64,000 nucleotides of DNA from Achromobacter insolitus (lineage in GTDB: Bacteria; Pseudomonadota; Gammaproteobacteria; Burkholderiales; Burkholderiaceae_B): NCBI RefSeq assembly GCF_002209555.1, contig NZ_NJIF01000011.1:1-64000 (forward strand), given 5' to 3'. Positions 1 through 9,518 of this stretch are shown here, piece after piece. The position numbers and the translations under genes were made by a program. How positions within the stretch are numbered: position 1 is the first letter of the stretch; each line of letters starts with the position of its first letter. The notes beneath the pieces are model-generated. The model worked only from the letters and a program-made list of their open reading frames with translations. It did no database searches and was not told the DNA's origin.

Positions 1-262
1 GTGGTGACGCGTGGCGCGAGTGAGAACCGGGTCTGGGTTTTGTGAGGCGTGGTGTCGTGACGAAGGCCACGCGCCGGTCGGCCAGCAATCGTCACTCAAC
101 GCGGATGCCGGATGGGTGGCGCGCGTCCGGGTCTGCATGCGCAAGCGGCTGCCCGTCGCGCGCCACCCATCACCGCCCACCCCCCCAGAGCTGGGGACCA
201 ATAGCAATCCACTTGTCGCATTCGCGCAAGCGAACACAACCGAAATTCAAGAAACCGCGTAT

Positions 263-296
263 GCCATTCTCGGCCGCCCGCGCGGCCGAGAATGGC
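263..296. repeat. 14-bp perfect hairpin of repeat copy 1
   Basis: Arms 263-276 and 283-296 are exactly complementary around the six-base loop cccgcg. The equivalent hairpin in copy 2 has the same loop and the same arm length but three arm positions differ, each matched by a change in the opposite arm. Confidence 0.85.
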
Positions 297-358
297 GGGC
301 AACGCAAGACTCGTCCCTGATTACGGCTCCAGCAGCGCATCAGTCCAAGATTCAAGTA

Positions 359-522
359 GCCCGTTGACGCGGGCGCCTGAGGGGTGGGCAACCTCGATGC
401 GCCCGAGGGAATCGGAAGGAACCGCCGCAGGCGGTGACGACGATGACGACGGGGAAGTCCGGAGCGAAGGCTCCGGACCGCAATCGTGGGCGCCCCCCCC
501 TCAGGCGCCCGCGCCAACGGGC
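359..522. repeat. Long-armed inverted repeat with conserved core, copy 1
   Basis: Arms 359-384 and 497-522 are complementary over 26 positions with one mismatch. The 112 bases between them are the conserved core. It contains a small hairpin gtccggagc/gctccggac at 457-478 and a second one with arms accgcc/ggcggt around gca near 420-435. Two other copies (12771-12934, inverted, and 13475-13635) have the same core but different arms. Confidence 0.85.
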
Positions 523-565
523 GGCCTAAGAAGAACTCGCACCGAGCCCAGCAAAAAAACAGCCG

Positions 566-1399
566 TCACTCAGACAACGGGTCCTGGAACTGCGAACACT
601 TCACCTGCACCAGCTTCCGATCCTGCAACCGCAGTGCCGTCAGCGATCCGCCCCATACGCACCCGGTATCCAGGCAGATCACGTCCGGCCGTTGCAGCAG
701 TCCCAGCGTGGACCAATGTCCGAACACCGTGGTGACGTTCCGCGTGGCGCGATTGGGCACGTCGAACCAGGGCACCAGGCCGGCCGGCCACGCGCCCGGC
801 GTCACCTTGGTGGCGAATTCCATATGGCCGTTCGGGGTGCACAGGCGGATACGTGTCAGCGCGTTGATGATGACCCGCATGCGCTTGCCGCCCTTGTGGT
901 CTTCTTTCCACGTGGCGGGTTCGTTGCCGTACATCTTTTGCAGCGCCTTTTGCCAGTTCGGTCCGCGCAGCGCGTCCTGGACTTCGCCGGCCAGGGCCAG
1001 CGTCTTGGCGACGTCCCATTTGGCCAGCGTGCCGGCGTGGACCAGCAGATGGTTCTGTTCAAAGTGGGCCAGCGGGCGGAAGCGCAGCCAGTTGATCAGG
1101 TCGGCTGCGTCGGGTGCGCGCAGGATTTCCTCGAGCGTGTCCGACTTGGAGGGCTTGCGCACTCCTGCGGCGGTGGCCAGCAGGTGCAGGTCGTGGTTGC
1201 CCAGCACCGACGTCGCGCGGTCGCCCAGGTCGATGATGCGGCGCAGGGTTTCCAGCGACTGGGGGCCGCGGTTGACCAGGTCTCCGGCGAACCAGAAGCG
1301 CGACTGGGGGTCGCCGACCAGGTCCGGGTGGGACAGCAAGCGATCCAGCGGCGAGCAGCAGCCCTGCACGTCGCCGATCATCCAGATACTGCCGTTCAT
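566..1399 (-). CDS. apaH: Diadenosine tetraphosphatase (symmetrical Ap4A hydrolase)
   Basis: A 277-residue calcineurin-fold phosphoesterase that splits Ap4A into two ADP, limiting dinucleoside polyphosphates in the cytoplasm. The metal-binding motifs are all visible: MIGDVQGC at the N-terminus, GDLVNRGP near residue 37 and LGNHDLHL near residue 65. Length matches the family. The start is the ATG at 1399, where the lptG stop and apaH start overlap as ATGA, implying translational coupling with lptG. An in-frame extension upstream of this ATG lies inside lptG and has no merit. The stop codon is followed within about 20 bases by repeat copy 1. Very likely correct. Confidence 0.95.
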   Translation of the reverse strand: MNGSIWMIGDVQGCCSPLDRLLSHPDLVGDPQSRFWFAGDLVNRGPQSLETLRRIIDLGDRATSVLGNHDLHLLATAAGVRKPSKSDTLEEILRAPDAADLINWLRFRPLAHFEQNHLLVHAGTLAKWDVAKTLALAGEVQDALRGPNWQKALQKMYGNEPATWKEDHKGGKRMRVIINALTRIRLCTPNGHMEFATKVTPGAWPAGLVPWFDVPNRATRNVTTVFGHWSTLGLLQRPDVICLDTGCVWGGSLTALRLQDRKLVQVKCSQFQDPLSE

Positions 1400-2574
1400 G
1401 CGGGACTTTTGCTCCAAGGCCAACGTTGTTGCACGATCCGCGTGATGGTGTGGCGGTATTCCATGTAGCCCATGGCGCCCAACGCCACGACCATGGCGCC
1501 GATATTCGGACCCAGGGCGGTCAGCCAGGCCGGCCATTTGCCCAGCATGCCCACGTTCAGGGCCAGTTGGTTCAGCATGAAGAAGCCCACGCCAAGCAGG
1601 ATGCCGATGAAAACCTTGGCGCCCACGCCGCCGCGGCGCGTTTGCATCAAACCGATGGGAGCGGCAATGGTGATCATGACCAGCAAGGTGAACGGATATG
1701 CCAGTTTGCGCCACAAGGCGACGACCTGTCGACCATATTGCAGTTGGTTGTTGCGCAAATAATCCACATAGTCCAGCAGCGTAGCGATGGACATGCGTTC
1801 AGGGGTCAGCACGCGGGCCAACAGGCGTTCGGCGCTGAGGGTGGTGTCGATATTGCGCTCGGGCACCTTGACGACGGTCGCGGGGGGATTCTTCGGGGGG
1901 CGCGCGTTGGCCAGCGCCTCGGCGGCTTCGTCGTCCAGGCGCGTTTCGGTGACGTCCTTGAGCAGCAGGTCGCCGTGCGTGAAGAGACCCGTAGGGGCCG
2001 TGGACAGGACGGACAGCGTCTGGTCCTTCTTGAACTCGTAGAGGGTCACGGCGTTTACCTGGCCGTCACCCTTGAGTTCGCCGATGTTGATGATGCGGGT
2101 GCCGCCGTTGGCGGTGGGTTCCTTGAACCAGTAGCCGCTCTTCAGGCGGTCGCCGCCGGCCTTGCCTCGGAACAGCAGGTTGGCCTCGCCGGATTTCATC
2201 TCGGCCCAGGGCGTGACGTACTCGGACAGCAGGCCCGCGCCGATCATCAGCGGGATCGTGACGATCCAGAGCATGCGCAGCAATTTCATGCCGCTGACGC
2301 CGGACACGCGCAGGATGACCAGCTCGTTGCGCTGGGCCAACCCCGCCAGGGCCAGGATGGCGCCGATCAGCAGGCCGATGGGCAACAGGTCGTAGAGCCG
2401 GGTGGGGATGGCCAGCGCCTGCATGTAGAGCAGGGCCATCATGGAGAACTTGTCGCCCACGTTGTCCAGATCGTCCACCAGCGCGAAGAACGTGAAAAGG
2501 CCCAGCAGGGCCGTAAGGACCACTGCGCAAGAGCGATAGATCTCGCGGGCCAGGTAGCGACGTGCGGTACGCAT
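1396..2574 (-). CDS. lptG: LPS export ABC transporter permease LptG
   Basis: A 392-residue inner-membrane protein of the YjgP/YjgQ family. With LptF and the ATPase LptB it extracts lipopolysaccharide from the inner membrane and feeds it to the LptC/LptA bridge. The sequence shows three N-terminal membrane segments (about residues 15-35, 60-85, 100-120), a periplasmic jellyroll-like domain in the middle and three C-terminal segments. The [14 protein letters not shown] stretch near residue 80 is typical of the LptG coupling region. The partner lptF, often adjacent, is not upstream here; the next gene is mtgA. The stop overlaps the apaH start. LptG is preferred over LptF on the N-terminal pattern; certainty between the two is good but not absolute. 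Confidence 0.9.
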   Translation of the reverse strand: MRTARRYLAREIYRSCAVVLTALLGLFTFFALVDDLDNVGDKFSMMALLYMQALAIPTRLYDLLPIGLLIGAILALAGLAQRNELVILRVSGVSGMKLLRMLWIVTIPLMIGAGLLSEYVTPWAEMKSGEANLLFRGKAGGDRLKSGYWFKEPTANGGTRIINIGELKGDGQVNAVTLYEFKKDQTLSVLSTAPTGLFTHGDLLLKDVTETRLDDEAAEALANARPPKNPPATVVKVPERNIDTTLSAERLLARVLTPERMSIATLLDYVDYLRNNQLQYGRQVVALWRKLAYPFTLLVMITIAAPIGLMQTRRGGVGAKVFIGILLGVGFFMLNQLALNVGMLGKWPAWLTALGPNIGAMVVALGAMGYMEYRHTITRIVQQRWPWSKSPA

Positions 2575-2654
2575 GAAGAAAAGGAGGAGCGCCTAAACCC
2601 GAAAGCTTAACAAATCCCGCCGCTCAGGGTGGGGGCTGGGGGGCCTGATCCGTG

Positions 2655-3377
2655 TCAGGGAATTTCGACCATTTGCATCCGGCGCGTCAGGACGCCGACC
2701 CGGGAGTTCAGGTACCGGGTATTGCGGTGGGCGTCGTAGAAGCGTGGATTGGGGAGCATGGCCGCGAGGCGGGCTGACTGGCTGGCCCCCAGGTTGGCGG
2801 CCGAGGTGTTGAAATAGTGCTTGGCGGCTGCCTGGGCGCCGAACACGCCTTCGCCCCATTCCGCCACGTTCAGATACAGCTCCAGGATCCGCTCTTTGCT
2901 CATGACGTGTTCGATCATGTAGGTCAGGACGAGTTCCTGGCCCTTGCGGATGTAGCTGCGGGAACTGGACAGGAACAGGTTCTTGGCCAATTGCTGGGTG
3001 ATGGTGGAGCCGCCGCGCATCTTGCTGCGGCCGGCTTCCTGTTGCTTCTGGTTGTATTCCCAGGCTTTGCGGATGGCGTCCCACTCGACGCCGTCGTGCT
3101 CGGTGAAGTTGGAGTCCTCGGACGCCACGACCGCGCGCTTGAGGTTACGGCTGATCTGTTCGTAGGGTACCCACTGGTACTTCAGCTCGAAATCCGGGTT
3201 GCCGTCGCGCAGGCGGGACAGTTCCTCGCGCATGATCGCGCTGCTGCCCGGGGGGCGGTAGTTGTACCAGACCACCTGGGCGAACAGCCAGAACTGGTAG
3301 AGCAGGACCAGGCACACCAGCGCCATCAGCGCGCCGCTGATGATCCGGAACCAGGAGCGGCCCTTGCGCGTCGCCAT
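2655..3377 (-). CDS. mtgA: Monofunctional peptidoglycan glycosyltransferase
   Basis: A 240-residue GT51 enzyme that polymerises lipid II into glycan strands without a transpeptidase domain. One N-terminal membrane anchor (about residues 14-36) is followed by the catalytic domain. The diagnostic motifs are EDSNFTEHDGVEWDAI (catalytic Glu in the first motif), RGGSTITQQLAKN and a later RKGQE-LYLN-EWG-G block. The start ATG at 3377 lies 5 bases after the aroE stop at 3383, so the two genes are very probably cotranscribed. Length is normal for MtgA. Confidence 0.95.
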   Translation of the reverse strand: MATRKGRSWFRIISGALMALVCLVLLYQFWLFAQVVWYNYRPPGSSAIMREELSRLRDGNPDFELKYQWVPYEQISRNLKRAVVASEDSNFTEHDGVEWDAIRKAWEYNQKQQEAGRSKMRGGSTITQQLAKNLFLSSSRSYIRKGQELVLTYMIEHVMSKERILELYLNVAEWGEGVFGAQAAAKHYFNTSAANLGASQSARLAAMLPNPRFYDAHRNTRYLNSRVGVLTRRMQMVEIP

Positions 3378-3382
3378 GCCGT

Positions 3383-4246
3383 CTATTGTCCGGCCTTGAG
3401 CGCCTCGCGCAGCGCTGCCAGCACGGGGGCGGGATCGGGCCGCACGCCATGCCAGATGTAGAAGCTCTCGGCCGCCTGACCCACCAGCATGCCCAAGCCG
3501 TCGGCGGTCAGGGCGGCGCCGTCGGCCTCGGCCTGTTTCATGAAGGCGGTGGGCTGGGCGCCGTACATCATGTCGTAAGCGGCCGCGCCGGGCGCATACA
3601 GGCCGGGGGGCAGGTCGGGGGCGGCGTCCTGCAGGCCGCTGGCGGTGGCATTGATGACCAGGTTCCAGCCGCCGGCAAGGGCGGCGTCCGCCAGGCTGCC
3701 GCCGGTGACCGCGGTCTGCGGCGATACCCCGCTGTCGCGCCAGGACGCGGCCAGCGCTTCCGCCTTGGCGGCCGTGCGGTTGACGATGTGGATGCGGGCG
3801 CAGCCGGCCTCGGCCAGGGGCTGAAGCACGCCGCGGGCGGCGCCGCCCGCGCCGACCAGCAGCACCGATGCGCCGGTGAGCCGCAGGCCCAGGCGCAGCA
3901 GATCGGACACCAGGCCCACGCCGTCCGTATTGCAGCCGTGCCAGGCGCCATCGCGCCAGGACAAGGTATTGACCGCGCCGGCCAGTCGGGCGCGGCTGGA
4001 CAGGCGTCCGGCGGCCAGGGCATAGGCGTCCAGTTTGAAGGGCACCGTCACGTTCAGGCCCAGCCCGCCGTCGGCCACGAAGGCGGCGACCGCCTCGGCA
4101 AAGCCGTCGACCGGGGCCAGCAGCCTGTCATAGCGCAGCGGCTTGCCGGTCTGTTCGGCAAACATGGCGTGGATTTGAGGCGAGCGGCTGTGCGCAATGG
4201 GATTGCCGATGACGGCGTATCTGGCGAGAGGGGGCGCCTCGGTCAT
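3383..4246 (-). CDS. aroE: Shikimate dehydrogenase (NADP+)
   Basis: A 287-residue cytoplasmic enzyme that reduces 3-dehydroshikimate to shikimate in the chorismate pathway. The N-terminal substrate-binding domain shows SRSPQIHAMF and NVTVPFK with the catalytic Lys. The Rossmann domain has GAGGAARG near residue 135 and NRT for NADP binding. The start is the ATG at 4246, which overlaps the stop of the TonB-like gene as ATGA. The frame stays open far upstream but that stretch is a shadow of the TonB-like gene. Confidence 0.95.
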   Translation of the reverse strand: MTEAPPLARYAVIGNPIAHSRSPQIHAMFAEQTGKPLRYDRLLAPVDGFAEAVAAFVADGGLGLNVTVPFKLDAYALAAGRLSSRARLAGAVNTLSWRDGAWHGCNTDGVGLVSDLLRLGLRLTGASVLLVGAGGAARGVLQPLAEAGCARIHIVNRTAAKAEALAASWRDSGVSPQTAVTGGSLADAALAGGWNLVINATASGLQDAAPDLPPGLYAPGAAAYDMMYGAQPTAFMKQAEADGAALTADGLGMLVGQAAESFYIWHGVRPDPAPVLAALREALKAGQ

Positions 4247-5166
4247 GGGGCTTGTGTTTCCAGGGTGTCGTTGACGAAATGCCAGGTGCGGGTGATGACC
4301 AGCACGTCCGTGTCGCGCGCGATGTCGGGCGGGAACGGCGGAAAGGGCGCGGCCAGTTGGACGATACGGCGGGCCGCCTGGTTCAGGACGGCGTGCGGCG
4401 AGGGCTGGTCGATCTCGACATTGGCGATGCTGCCGTCCGCGCGCACGGACACCGTGATGCGCAGCGAGCCATAGATACGGCCGCGCGCCTCGTCGGGGTA
4501 GTGCTGGGTGCCGACCGTCTCGATGCGGGTGCGCCAGGCGTCCAGGTAGGCGGCGTAGCGCGAGGCTTCGGCCGAGGGGGCCACGAACTGCTTGCGCGGT
4601 TCGGCGCTGTATTGCTGCACGCGCGCGGCCAGCGCGGCTATCTGGGCGCTCTGGATGATGCTGGCCTGGTCTTCGGCATCGCGGCCGAGGTCGGCGCCAT
4701 CGGGCCACGGGTTGACGGCCTGGCGTTCGGCGCCGGCGCGGTCGGCGGCGCGCAGCTGGGTCATCAGGCGGGTCTGTTCGGCTTCCAATTGCACCTGGCG
4801 GCGGCGCATGGCCTCCAGAACGATGGTTTCGGCCGATTCTCCGGTGCGGGGAAGCGGCGTGGTGGACATGCCGCGCTCGGCGTTGCCCCCGCCGCTCATC
4901 TGGTTCTGGGCCTGCGCGCGCGGGGTTTCCGGGGGCGTTTCGCTGCGGGCATTGAGCAGCACGACTTCCAGGCTGGTCACCGGCGGACGCGAGAGCGCGG
5001 GCGCGCCGAAACGCCACGCCAGGGCGCCGGCGTGCACCAACAGCGATATCGCGATGCCGATGCGCAGGTAGTGCTGGGCGGGTGCGCCCAGCCACCGCAG
5101 GGAACGGCTCAGCGGGGAAGGGGAATCAGCAAGGCGTTGCACGCTGGCATTGTAGAGCGAGTCCAC
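4243..5166 (-). CDS. TonB-family energy transducer protein
   Basis: A 307-residue protein with one N-terminal membrane anchor (about residues 35-55), a long polar linker with coiled-coil character (MRRRQVQLEAEQ region) and a TonB-like C-terminal domain. That domain has the usual pattern of YPDEARG, a DGSI turn and a closing PFPPFP. TonB proteins pass proton-motive force energy to outer-membrane receptors. No exbB, exbD or receptor gene is adjacent, and the proline-rich periplasmic spacer of classic TonB is weak, so a role in envelope housekeeping with aroE and mtgA is equally possible. It is the first gene of the tonB-like/aroE/mtgA run. Specific partner unknown. Confidence 0.8.
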   Translation of the reverse strand: MDSLYNASVQRLADSPSPLSRSLRWLGAPAQHYLRIGIAISLLVHAGALAWRFGAPALSRPPVTSLEVVLLNARSETPPETPRAQAQNQMSGGGNAERGMSTTPLPRTGESAETIVLEAMRRRQVQLEAEQTRLMTQLRAADRAGAERQAVNPWPDGADLGRDAEDQASIIQSAQIAALAARVQQYSAEPRKQFVAPSAEASRYAAYLDAWRTRIETVGTQHYPDEARGRIYGSLRITVSVRADGSIANVEIDQPSPHAVLNQAARRIVQLAAPFPPFPPDIARDTDVLVITRTWHFVNDTLETQAP

Positions 5167-5224
5167 GCCGGCTGGGCGCCAGGGTTTGTTCCCACGGACA
5201 GGCTACGCCTCAAGCGGGGGGCTT

Positions 5225-5258
5225 GCGGTGCCCGGGCTTGTAACAACCCGGGCACCGC
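5225..5258 (-). terminator. Strong hairpin after the ABC importer ATPase gene
   Basis: Perfect 12-bp arms (5225-5236 and 5247-5258) around a 10-base loop, placed 12 bases after the ATPase stop on the minus strand. There is no clear T-run, so it may be a Rho-assisted terminator or a 3'-end stabiliser. Confidence 0.5.
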
Positions 5259-5269
5259 CGGCCGGTGCT

Positions 5270-6358
5270 TCAGGCCGCCGTGCGCGGGAAGACCCAGACC
5301 TTGCTGGCGGGCAGCGCCAGGCGGCAGGGGCCGGGCTCCCGGCCTTCGGGGCCATAGGCCCGCAAGGCCAGGGTGTGGGCCGGGTCGGCGTCGGGCGTGC
5401 GGAACAGGTATTCCCAGCGGTCGCCCAGGTACATGCTGGTTAAAAGCGGCATGTCCAGGTGGTTGCCGTCGGGGTCATCCGCCAGGCGCACCTGCTCTAC
5501 CCGGATGACCGCCGTGGCGTCCTGGCCCTGGGCCACGTCCGGGCTGGCCTTGCCCCACAGCGACCAGCCGCGGCCCTCGATGCGGGCCCGGCCCTCGCGC
5601 ACTTCAGTCACCTTGCCGTCCAGCCGGTTGTTGCTGCCCATGAACTCGGCTGTGAACAGCGTGGAGGGGGATCCGTACATTTCCTGCGGCGTTCCCTGCT
5701 GTTCGATCTTGCCGTTATTCAGCAGCAGGATGCGGTCTGAAATCGCCATGGCTTCGCTCTGGTCATGCGTCACCATCAGCGCCGACAGGCCCAGACGGAT
5801 GATCAGCTCGCGCAGGAAGGCGCGGGCCTCTTCGCGCAGCTTGGCGTCCAGATTGGACAGCGGTTCGTCCAGCAGGATGACGGGCGGGCTGTACACCAGC
5901 GCCCGGCCGATGGCCACGCGCTGCTGTTGTCCGCCGGACAGGGCGTGCGGGTGGCGCTGGCCCAGCTTGCCCAGGCCCAGCTGGTCCAGCACGGCCTGCA
6001 CGCGCTCGCGCACTTCGGCGCCAGACACCTTGCGCAGCTTGAGCGGGTAGGCCACGTTCTCGAACACCGTCTTGTGCGGCCACAGCGCATAGGACTGGAA
6101 CACCAGGCCCAGGTTGCGCTCCTCGGCGGGGATTTCCTTTTTTGCGGCTCCGTCGTAGACGACGCGGTCGCCTATGGTGATGCGGCCGCGCTTGGGGCCT
6201 TCCAGGCCGGCCACTGCCCGCAACAGGGTGGTCTTGCCGCTGCCGGAGGGGCCCAGCAACGACACCACTTCGCCCTGACGCAGCTGCATCGACACGCCCT
6301 TGAGCACCGGGTTGTCGCCGTAGTCCAGGTGCAGGTCTTCTACAGAAAGCTCAATCAT
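5270..6358 (-). CDS. ABC importer ATPase with TOBE domain (FbpC/PotA type)
   Basis: A 362-residue ATP-binding subunit. It has Walker A GPSGSGKTT near residue 37, signature LSGGQQQR near 137, Walker B VILLDEPLSNLD and switch MVTHDQ. A TOBE domain fills the last 110 residues. It powers the permease encoded just upstream; the two genes overlap by 8 bases. The set (binding protein, double permease, ATPase) is the layout of Fe3+, 2-aminoethylphosphonate, putrescine or thiamine importers. The substrate cannot be read from the sequence. Confidence 0.9.
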   Translation of the reverse strand: MIELSVEDLHLDYGDNPVLKGVSMQLRQGEVVSLLGPSGSGKTTLLRAVAGLEGPKRGRITIGDRVVYDGAAKKEIPAEERNLGLVFQSYALWPHKTVFENVAYPLKLRKVSGAEVRERVQAVLDQLGLGKLGQRHPHALSGGQQQRVAIGRALVYSPPVILLDEPLSNLDAKLREEARAFLRELIIRLGLSALMVTHDQSEAMAISDRILLLNNGKIEQQGTPQEMYGSPSTLFTAEFMGSNNRLDGKVTEVREGRARIEGRGWSLWGKASPDVAQGQDATAVIRVEQVRLADDPDGNHLDMPLLTSMYLGDRWEYLFRTPDADPAHTLALRAYGPEGREPGPCRLALPASKVWVFPRTAA

Positions 6359-8123
6359 GAAGTTTGACTCCGAATCGCAGGGCGATGCCCAGGCCGATTA
6401 CGACCAGAACGATATTGATGAAGGAAAGCGCGGCCACGATGTCGATGGCACCTGACGCCCACAGCGACACCAGCATGGAGCCGATGGTCTCGGTGCCGGG
6501 CGACAGCAGGTAGACGCCGGTGGAGTATTCGCGTTCGAAAATCAGGAACATCAGCAGCCAGGAGCCGATCAGGCCGTATTTGGCCAGGGGCACGGTGACA
6601 TGCCGGGTGACCTGGCCGCGGCGCGCGCCGGCGCTGCGGGCGGCCTCTTCCAGTTCGGGGCCTACCTGCAGCAGGGTCGAGGAGATCAGCCGCAGGCCGT
6701 AGGCCATCCACACCACCGTGTAAGCCAACCACACGCTGAAGATGGTGCTGCGCATGGAACGCAGCCATTCGATGAAGTTCTCGCGCAGCCATTCCGCGAA
6801 GGGCAGGGCCGACAGCCAGCCGCCTTCGTCCAGGGCGTTGTCCAGCCACATCGGCACGAAAAGGAACACCCAAAGGAAGGCCAGGCCGGCCAGGAGGCCC
6901 GGCACCGCGCGCGGCACCAGCACGCTGTAGTCCATGAAGCGTGTGATGTTGTCGGGCTTGCGGTGCATGGCCAGGCCCACGAACATGTAGCAGACCACGG
7001 CCAGCGCGCCGCCGAACACGCCGATGGCCACCGAGTTGACGATGGCGCGCATCAGGTTGGGTTGGGCGAACACCGTGCGGAATGCGTCCAGCGACAGCAC
7101 GTCCAGCAGCGACACGCCCATGCCCCAGTTGGAGACGAACGCGCGCAGCAGCACGCCCAGCAGCGGCACCACAATGGTCACCAGCAGCCAGAACGCCACC
7201 ACCGCGCCGGCCACCCAGCGCCACTTGCCCAGCGGCAGGGCGCGGGCGCGCGAGGCCTTGCCCTTTACGGTGACGAAGCGGTTGGCGGTGCGCATCAGGC
7301 GGCGTTGCAGCATCACCAGCGGAATCGTCATACAGATCAGCACCACGGCCACGGCGGCCATCAGGTGGTAGGACGGGATGCCGAGCTTGTTGGTGAGCTT
7401 GTATAGATACGTGGCCAGCACCAGGTTGCCTTCGGGGTCGCCCAGCACCAGTACCAGGCCGAACACTTCCAGACCCAGGAAGAACAGCAGGACGGTGGCA
7501 TACAGCATGGCCGGCCGTACCATCGGCAGGCTGACCGACACCATCACACGCAGCGGCGAGGCGCCGGCCACGCGGGCGGCCTCCTCGACGTCGGAACCCA
7601 TGCTGCGCAGCGCCGACGAGATGTAAAGGTAGGCATGCGGCACGTGGGTCAGGCCGGCGATGATGACGATGCTGGTCAGCGAATAGACGTTCCAGGGCAC
7701 GAAACCCAGCAGGTTCTGCGCCCAGGTCGAGAAGAACCCCACGGGGCCTGCCGCCACGACATAGCCGAACCCCAGCACCATGGGCGACACGAACACCGGC
7801 ACCAGGATCAGCGGTTCGATCCAGCGGCGGCCGGGCAGGTCGGTGCGTATCATCAGGAAGGCCAGCATGCCCCCCAGCGGTATGGCGATGATGGCGAGGC
7901 CAAAGGCCAGGATGAAGCCGCTCTTGAGGGCTTTGTAGAAATCAGGGTCCGCGAAGATGAAGCGGAACGCGTCCAGGCTGAAAGTCTTGGACGGCGTGAA
8001 GAAGGGCGCGGAGAGAAAACTCTGGATGATGATGAACGACAGCGGCACATAGATGGCCAAGGCCGTGATCAGCACCACCACGCCGCGGGGCAGGGACTGC
8101 CATTTCGAGCGCAATGACTGCAT
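6351..8123 (-). CDS. ABC importer permease, two fused modules (FbpB type)
   Basis: A 590-residue inner-membrane permease made of two BPD_transp_1 modules in tandem, about twelve membrane segments in all. Each half has its own coupling (EAA) loop: EEAARVAGASPLRV near residue 195 and EEAARSAGARRGQV near residue 490. Such fused permeases work as a pseudo-dimer with two ATPase copies. It overlaps the ATPase gene by 8 bases and lies 149 bases after the binding-protein gene, with a stem-loop between that may set the stoichiometry. Confidence 0.9.
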   Translation of the reverse strand: MQSLRSKWQSLPRGVVVLITALAIYVPLSFIIIQSFLSAPFFTPSKTFSLDAFRFIFADPDFYKALKSGFILAFGLAIIAIPLGGMLAFLMIRTDLPGRRWIEPLILVPVFVSPMVLGFGYVVAAGPVGFFSTWAQNLLGFVPWNVYSLTSIVIIAGLTHVPHAYLYISSALRSMGSDVEEAARVAGASPLRVMVSVSLPMVRPAMLYATVLLFFLGLEVFGLVLVLGDPEGNLVLATYLYKLTNKLGIPSYHLMAAVAVVLICMTIPLVMLQRRLMRTANRFVTVKGKASRARALPLGKWRWVAGAVVAFWLLVTIVVPLLGVLLRAFVSNWGMGVSLLDVLSLDAFRTVFAQPNLMRAIVNSVAIGVFGGALAVVCYMFVGLAMHRKPDNITRFMDYSVLVPRAVPGLLAGLAFLWVFLFVPMWLDNALDEGGWLSALPFAEWLRENFIEWLRSMRSTIFSVWLAYTVVWMAYGLRLISSTLLQVGPELEEAARSAGARRGQVTRHVTVPLAKYGLIGSWLLMFLIFEREYSTGVYLLSPGTETIGSMLVSLWASGAIDIVAALSFINIVLVVIGLGIALRFGVKLHD

Positions 8124-8206
8124 GGGGAATCCTGTGTTCTTGAATGGCGCGACGGTCGCGCGGCCGGGCCGCAGGCGAGCGCTCCGGCTGCGCCAGGACG
8201 GACGGC

Positions 8207-8259
8207 GGGGCGCCGCCCTTTCCTACGCGCTTGGCGGCCCGGGGCAGCGGCGGCGCCCC
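8207..8259 (-). other. Stem-loop between binding-protein and permease genes
   Basis: Arms 8207-8217 and 8249-8259 pair perfectly (11 bp, GC only). It lies 14 bases after the binding-protein stop within the operon. Such intercistronic stems usually protect the upstream message, giving more binding protein than permease. Confidence 0.5.
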
Positions 8260-8272
8260 GGGCTGCGCGGCA

Positions 8273-9370
8273 TTACTTGCCCGCGGCGGCGCGCCAGTCC
8301 TTGATGAACTGCAGGCGCTTGTTCTGCTCCAGGTAGTCCAGCAGGGTTTCATTGACCGGAATCGGCTTGAGCGCTGCGCCCAGCTTCTTGGTCATGCCGT
8401 CCACGTCGTTGTCGCCCTCGATGTCATCGCGCACGGACGCCAGGTCAGCCTGATTGGCCAGGATCGTCTGGCCCTTCTGCGACAGCAGGTAGTCCATCCA
8501 CAGCTTGGCGGCGTTGCGGTTCTTGGCTTTCTTGCTGATGAAGGCCACGCGCGACAGGACCAGCGCATAGTCGGTGGGATACGCCACGCCCAGCGACGGG
8601 TCGTTCTTGGCGCGCGTTTCGGCGTACGAACCCAGGATGTTGTAGCCGATCAGGTTTTCGCCGGAGGACACGCGTTCCATCATGGTGCCGGTGGACGACT
8701 GCACGATCAGGCCGCCAGCGCCGATTCCCTTGAGCGTCTCGAAGTACCTGGGATCGTTGGCCTTGTCCTGCACCGCCAGCATGAAGCCGACCGCCGATTT
8801 CTCGATGTCGTAGGTGGTGACCTTGTTCTTGAACTTGTCCGGTTGGCTGGCGATCAGCTTGGCCAGCGCGCCGTGCGTGGTGGGCACTTCGGCAGCCGGA
8901 ATCAGGCGCTTGTTGTAGATGAACACGGCCGGCTCGTAGGTGGTGCCGTAGGCCGAATCCTTCCAGACCGCCCAGGCAGGCAGCTTGCTGACTTCCGGCG
9001 ACTTGTATTGCAGGGCGTAGTCGGTGGCCAGTTTCAGGGCCGAGTCCATCGACGAGCTCCAGACGATGTCGCCGCTACCGCCGCCGGCCGCTTGTTCGCT
9101 GATGTAGCGGTTGTAGAGCTCGGTGCTGTTCATGTCGTTGTATTCGACCTTGATGCCCGGATACAGCTCCTCGAAGCCCTTGATGACGGGGCCTGCGGCC
9201 TTGGTGTCGGTGGTCGAGTAGATGACGACCTTGCCTTCCTTCTTGGCGCCGTCCAGGATCTTCTGGTAATCGGCCGGGTAGCCGGCCGGCACTTGCTGCG
9301 CAAGGGCGCTGCCGGCGGCAAGGGCGAATGCAGCGGCGCAGGCGGCCGCCAGTTGGGACTTGGCAAGCAT
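8273..9370 (-). CDS. Periplasmic solute-binding protein of the ABC importer
   Basis: A 365-residue type 1 extracellular binding protein (Fe3+/AfuA-like family). An N-terminal signal peptide ends in SALA just before QQV. The start is ATG at 9370; an in-frame extension upstream gives a non-signal N-terminus and is rejected. Features include KLPAWAVW, TYEPAVFIYN, TYDIEKSAVG and IGYNILGSYA. The same motifs reappear in the C-terminal half of the histidine kinase encoded upstream, so the two are paralogues. It delivers the ligand to the permease encoded next. The ligand is not identifiable; iron-binding tyrosine pairs were not demonstrated. Confidence 0.9.
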   Translation of the reverse strand: MLAKSQLAAACAAAFALAAGSALAQQVPAGYPADYQKILDGAKKEGKVVIYSTTDTKAAGPVIKGFEELYPGIKVEYNDMNSTELYNRYISEQAAGGGSGDIVWSSSMDSALKLATDYALQYKSPEVSKLPAWAVWKDSAYGTTYEPAVFIYNKRLIPAAEVPTTHGALAKLIASQPDKFKNKVTTYDIEKSAVGFMLAVQDKANDPRYFETLKGIGAGGLIVQSSTGTMMERVSSGENLIGYNILGSYAETRAKNDPSLGVAYPTDYALVLSRVAFISKKAKNRNAAKLWMDYLLSQKGQTILANQADLASVRDDIEGDNDVDGMTKKLGAALKPIPVNETLLDYLEQNKRLQFIKDWRAAAGK

Positions 9371-9518
9371 GGGTGTGTCTCCGATTGGTATAGGCATGAG
9401 CAGGATCCGTGTCCAGCTTGCGGGCATCTTAGGAGCCCGCGTCTGTCGTCGTCCTGTCATGGCGGCAAGAGGGGCATAGGGGAAATCCCTTGCCGGCAGG
9501 CGCGTGCGCCCCGCGCCG

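Larger units (their letters stand above)
1..545 (+). repeat. Intergenic repeat element, copy 1 (cut by window edge)
   Basis: About 545 bases that align almost end to end with 13118-13663. The shared landmarks, in order, are a block with gagaaccgggtctggg, a 15-bp inverted repeat (111-125 with 157-171), a 14-bp perfect hairpin (263-296), a long-armed inverted repeat (359-384 with 497-522) enclosing a conserved core, and a tail ending about 20 bases from the apaH stop codon. No open frame is conserved between the copies; what is conserved is base pairing. It lies directly 3' of the minus-strand apaH gene, so it would be transcribed as the 3' untranslated region if transcription reads past apaH. 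The left end may lie outside the window. Function unknown; not a recognised insertion sequence and no transposase is nearby. Confidence 0.8.

Noticed and set aside
11..735. Short plus-strand frames inside repeat copy 1 (and equivalents in copy 2)
   Set aside because: Copies 1 and 2 differ by insertions and deletions that shift frames; only base pairing is conserved, so they are not treated as genes.
9371..9460. N-terminal extension of the free binding protein
   Set aside because: It would place 30 residues before a perfect signal peptide; the ATG at 9370 is the natural start.
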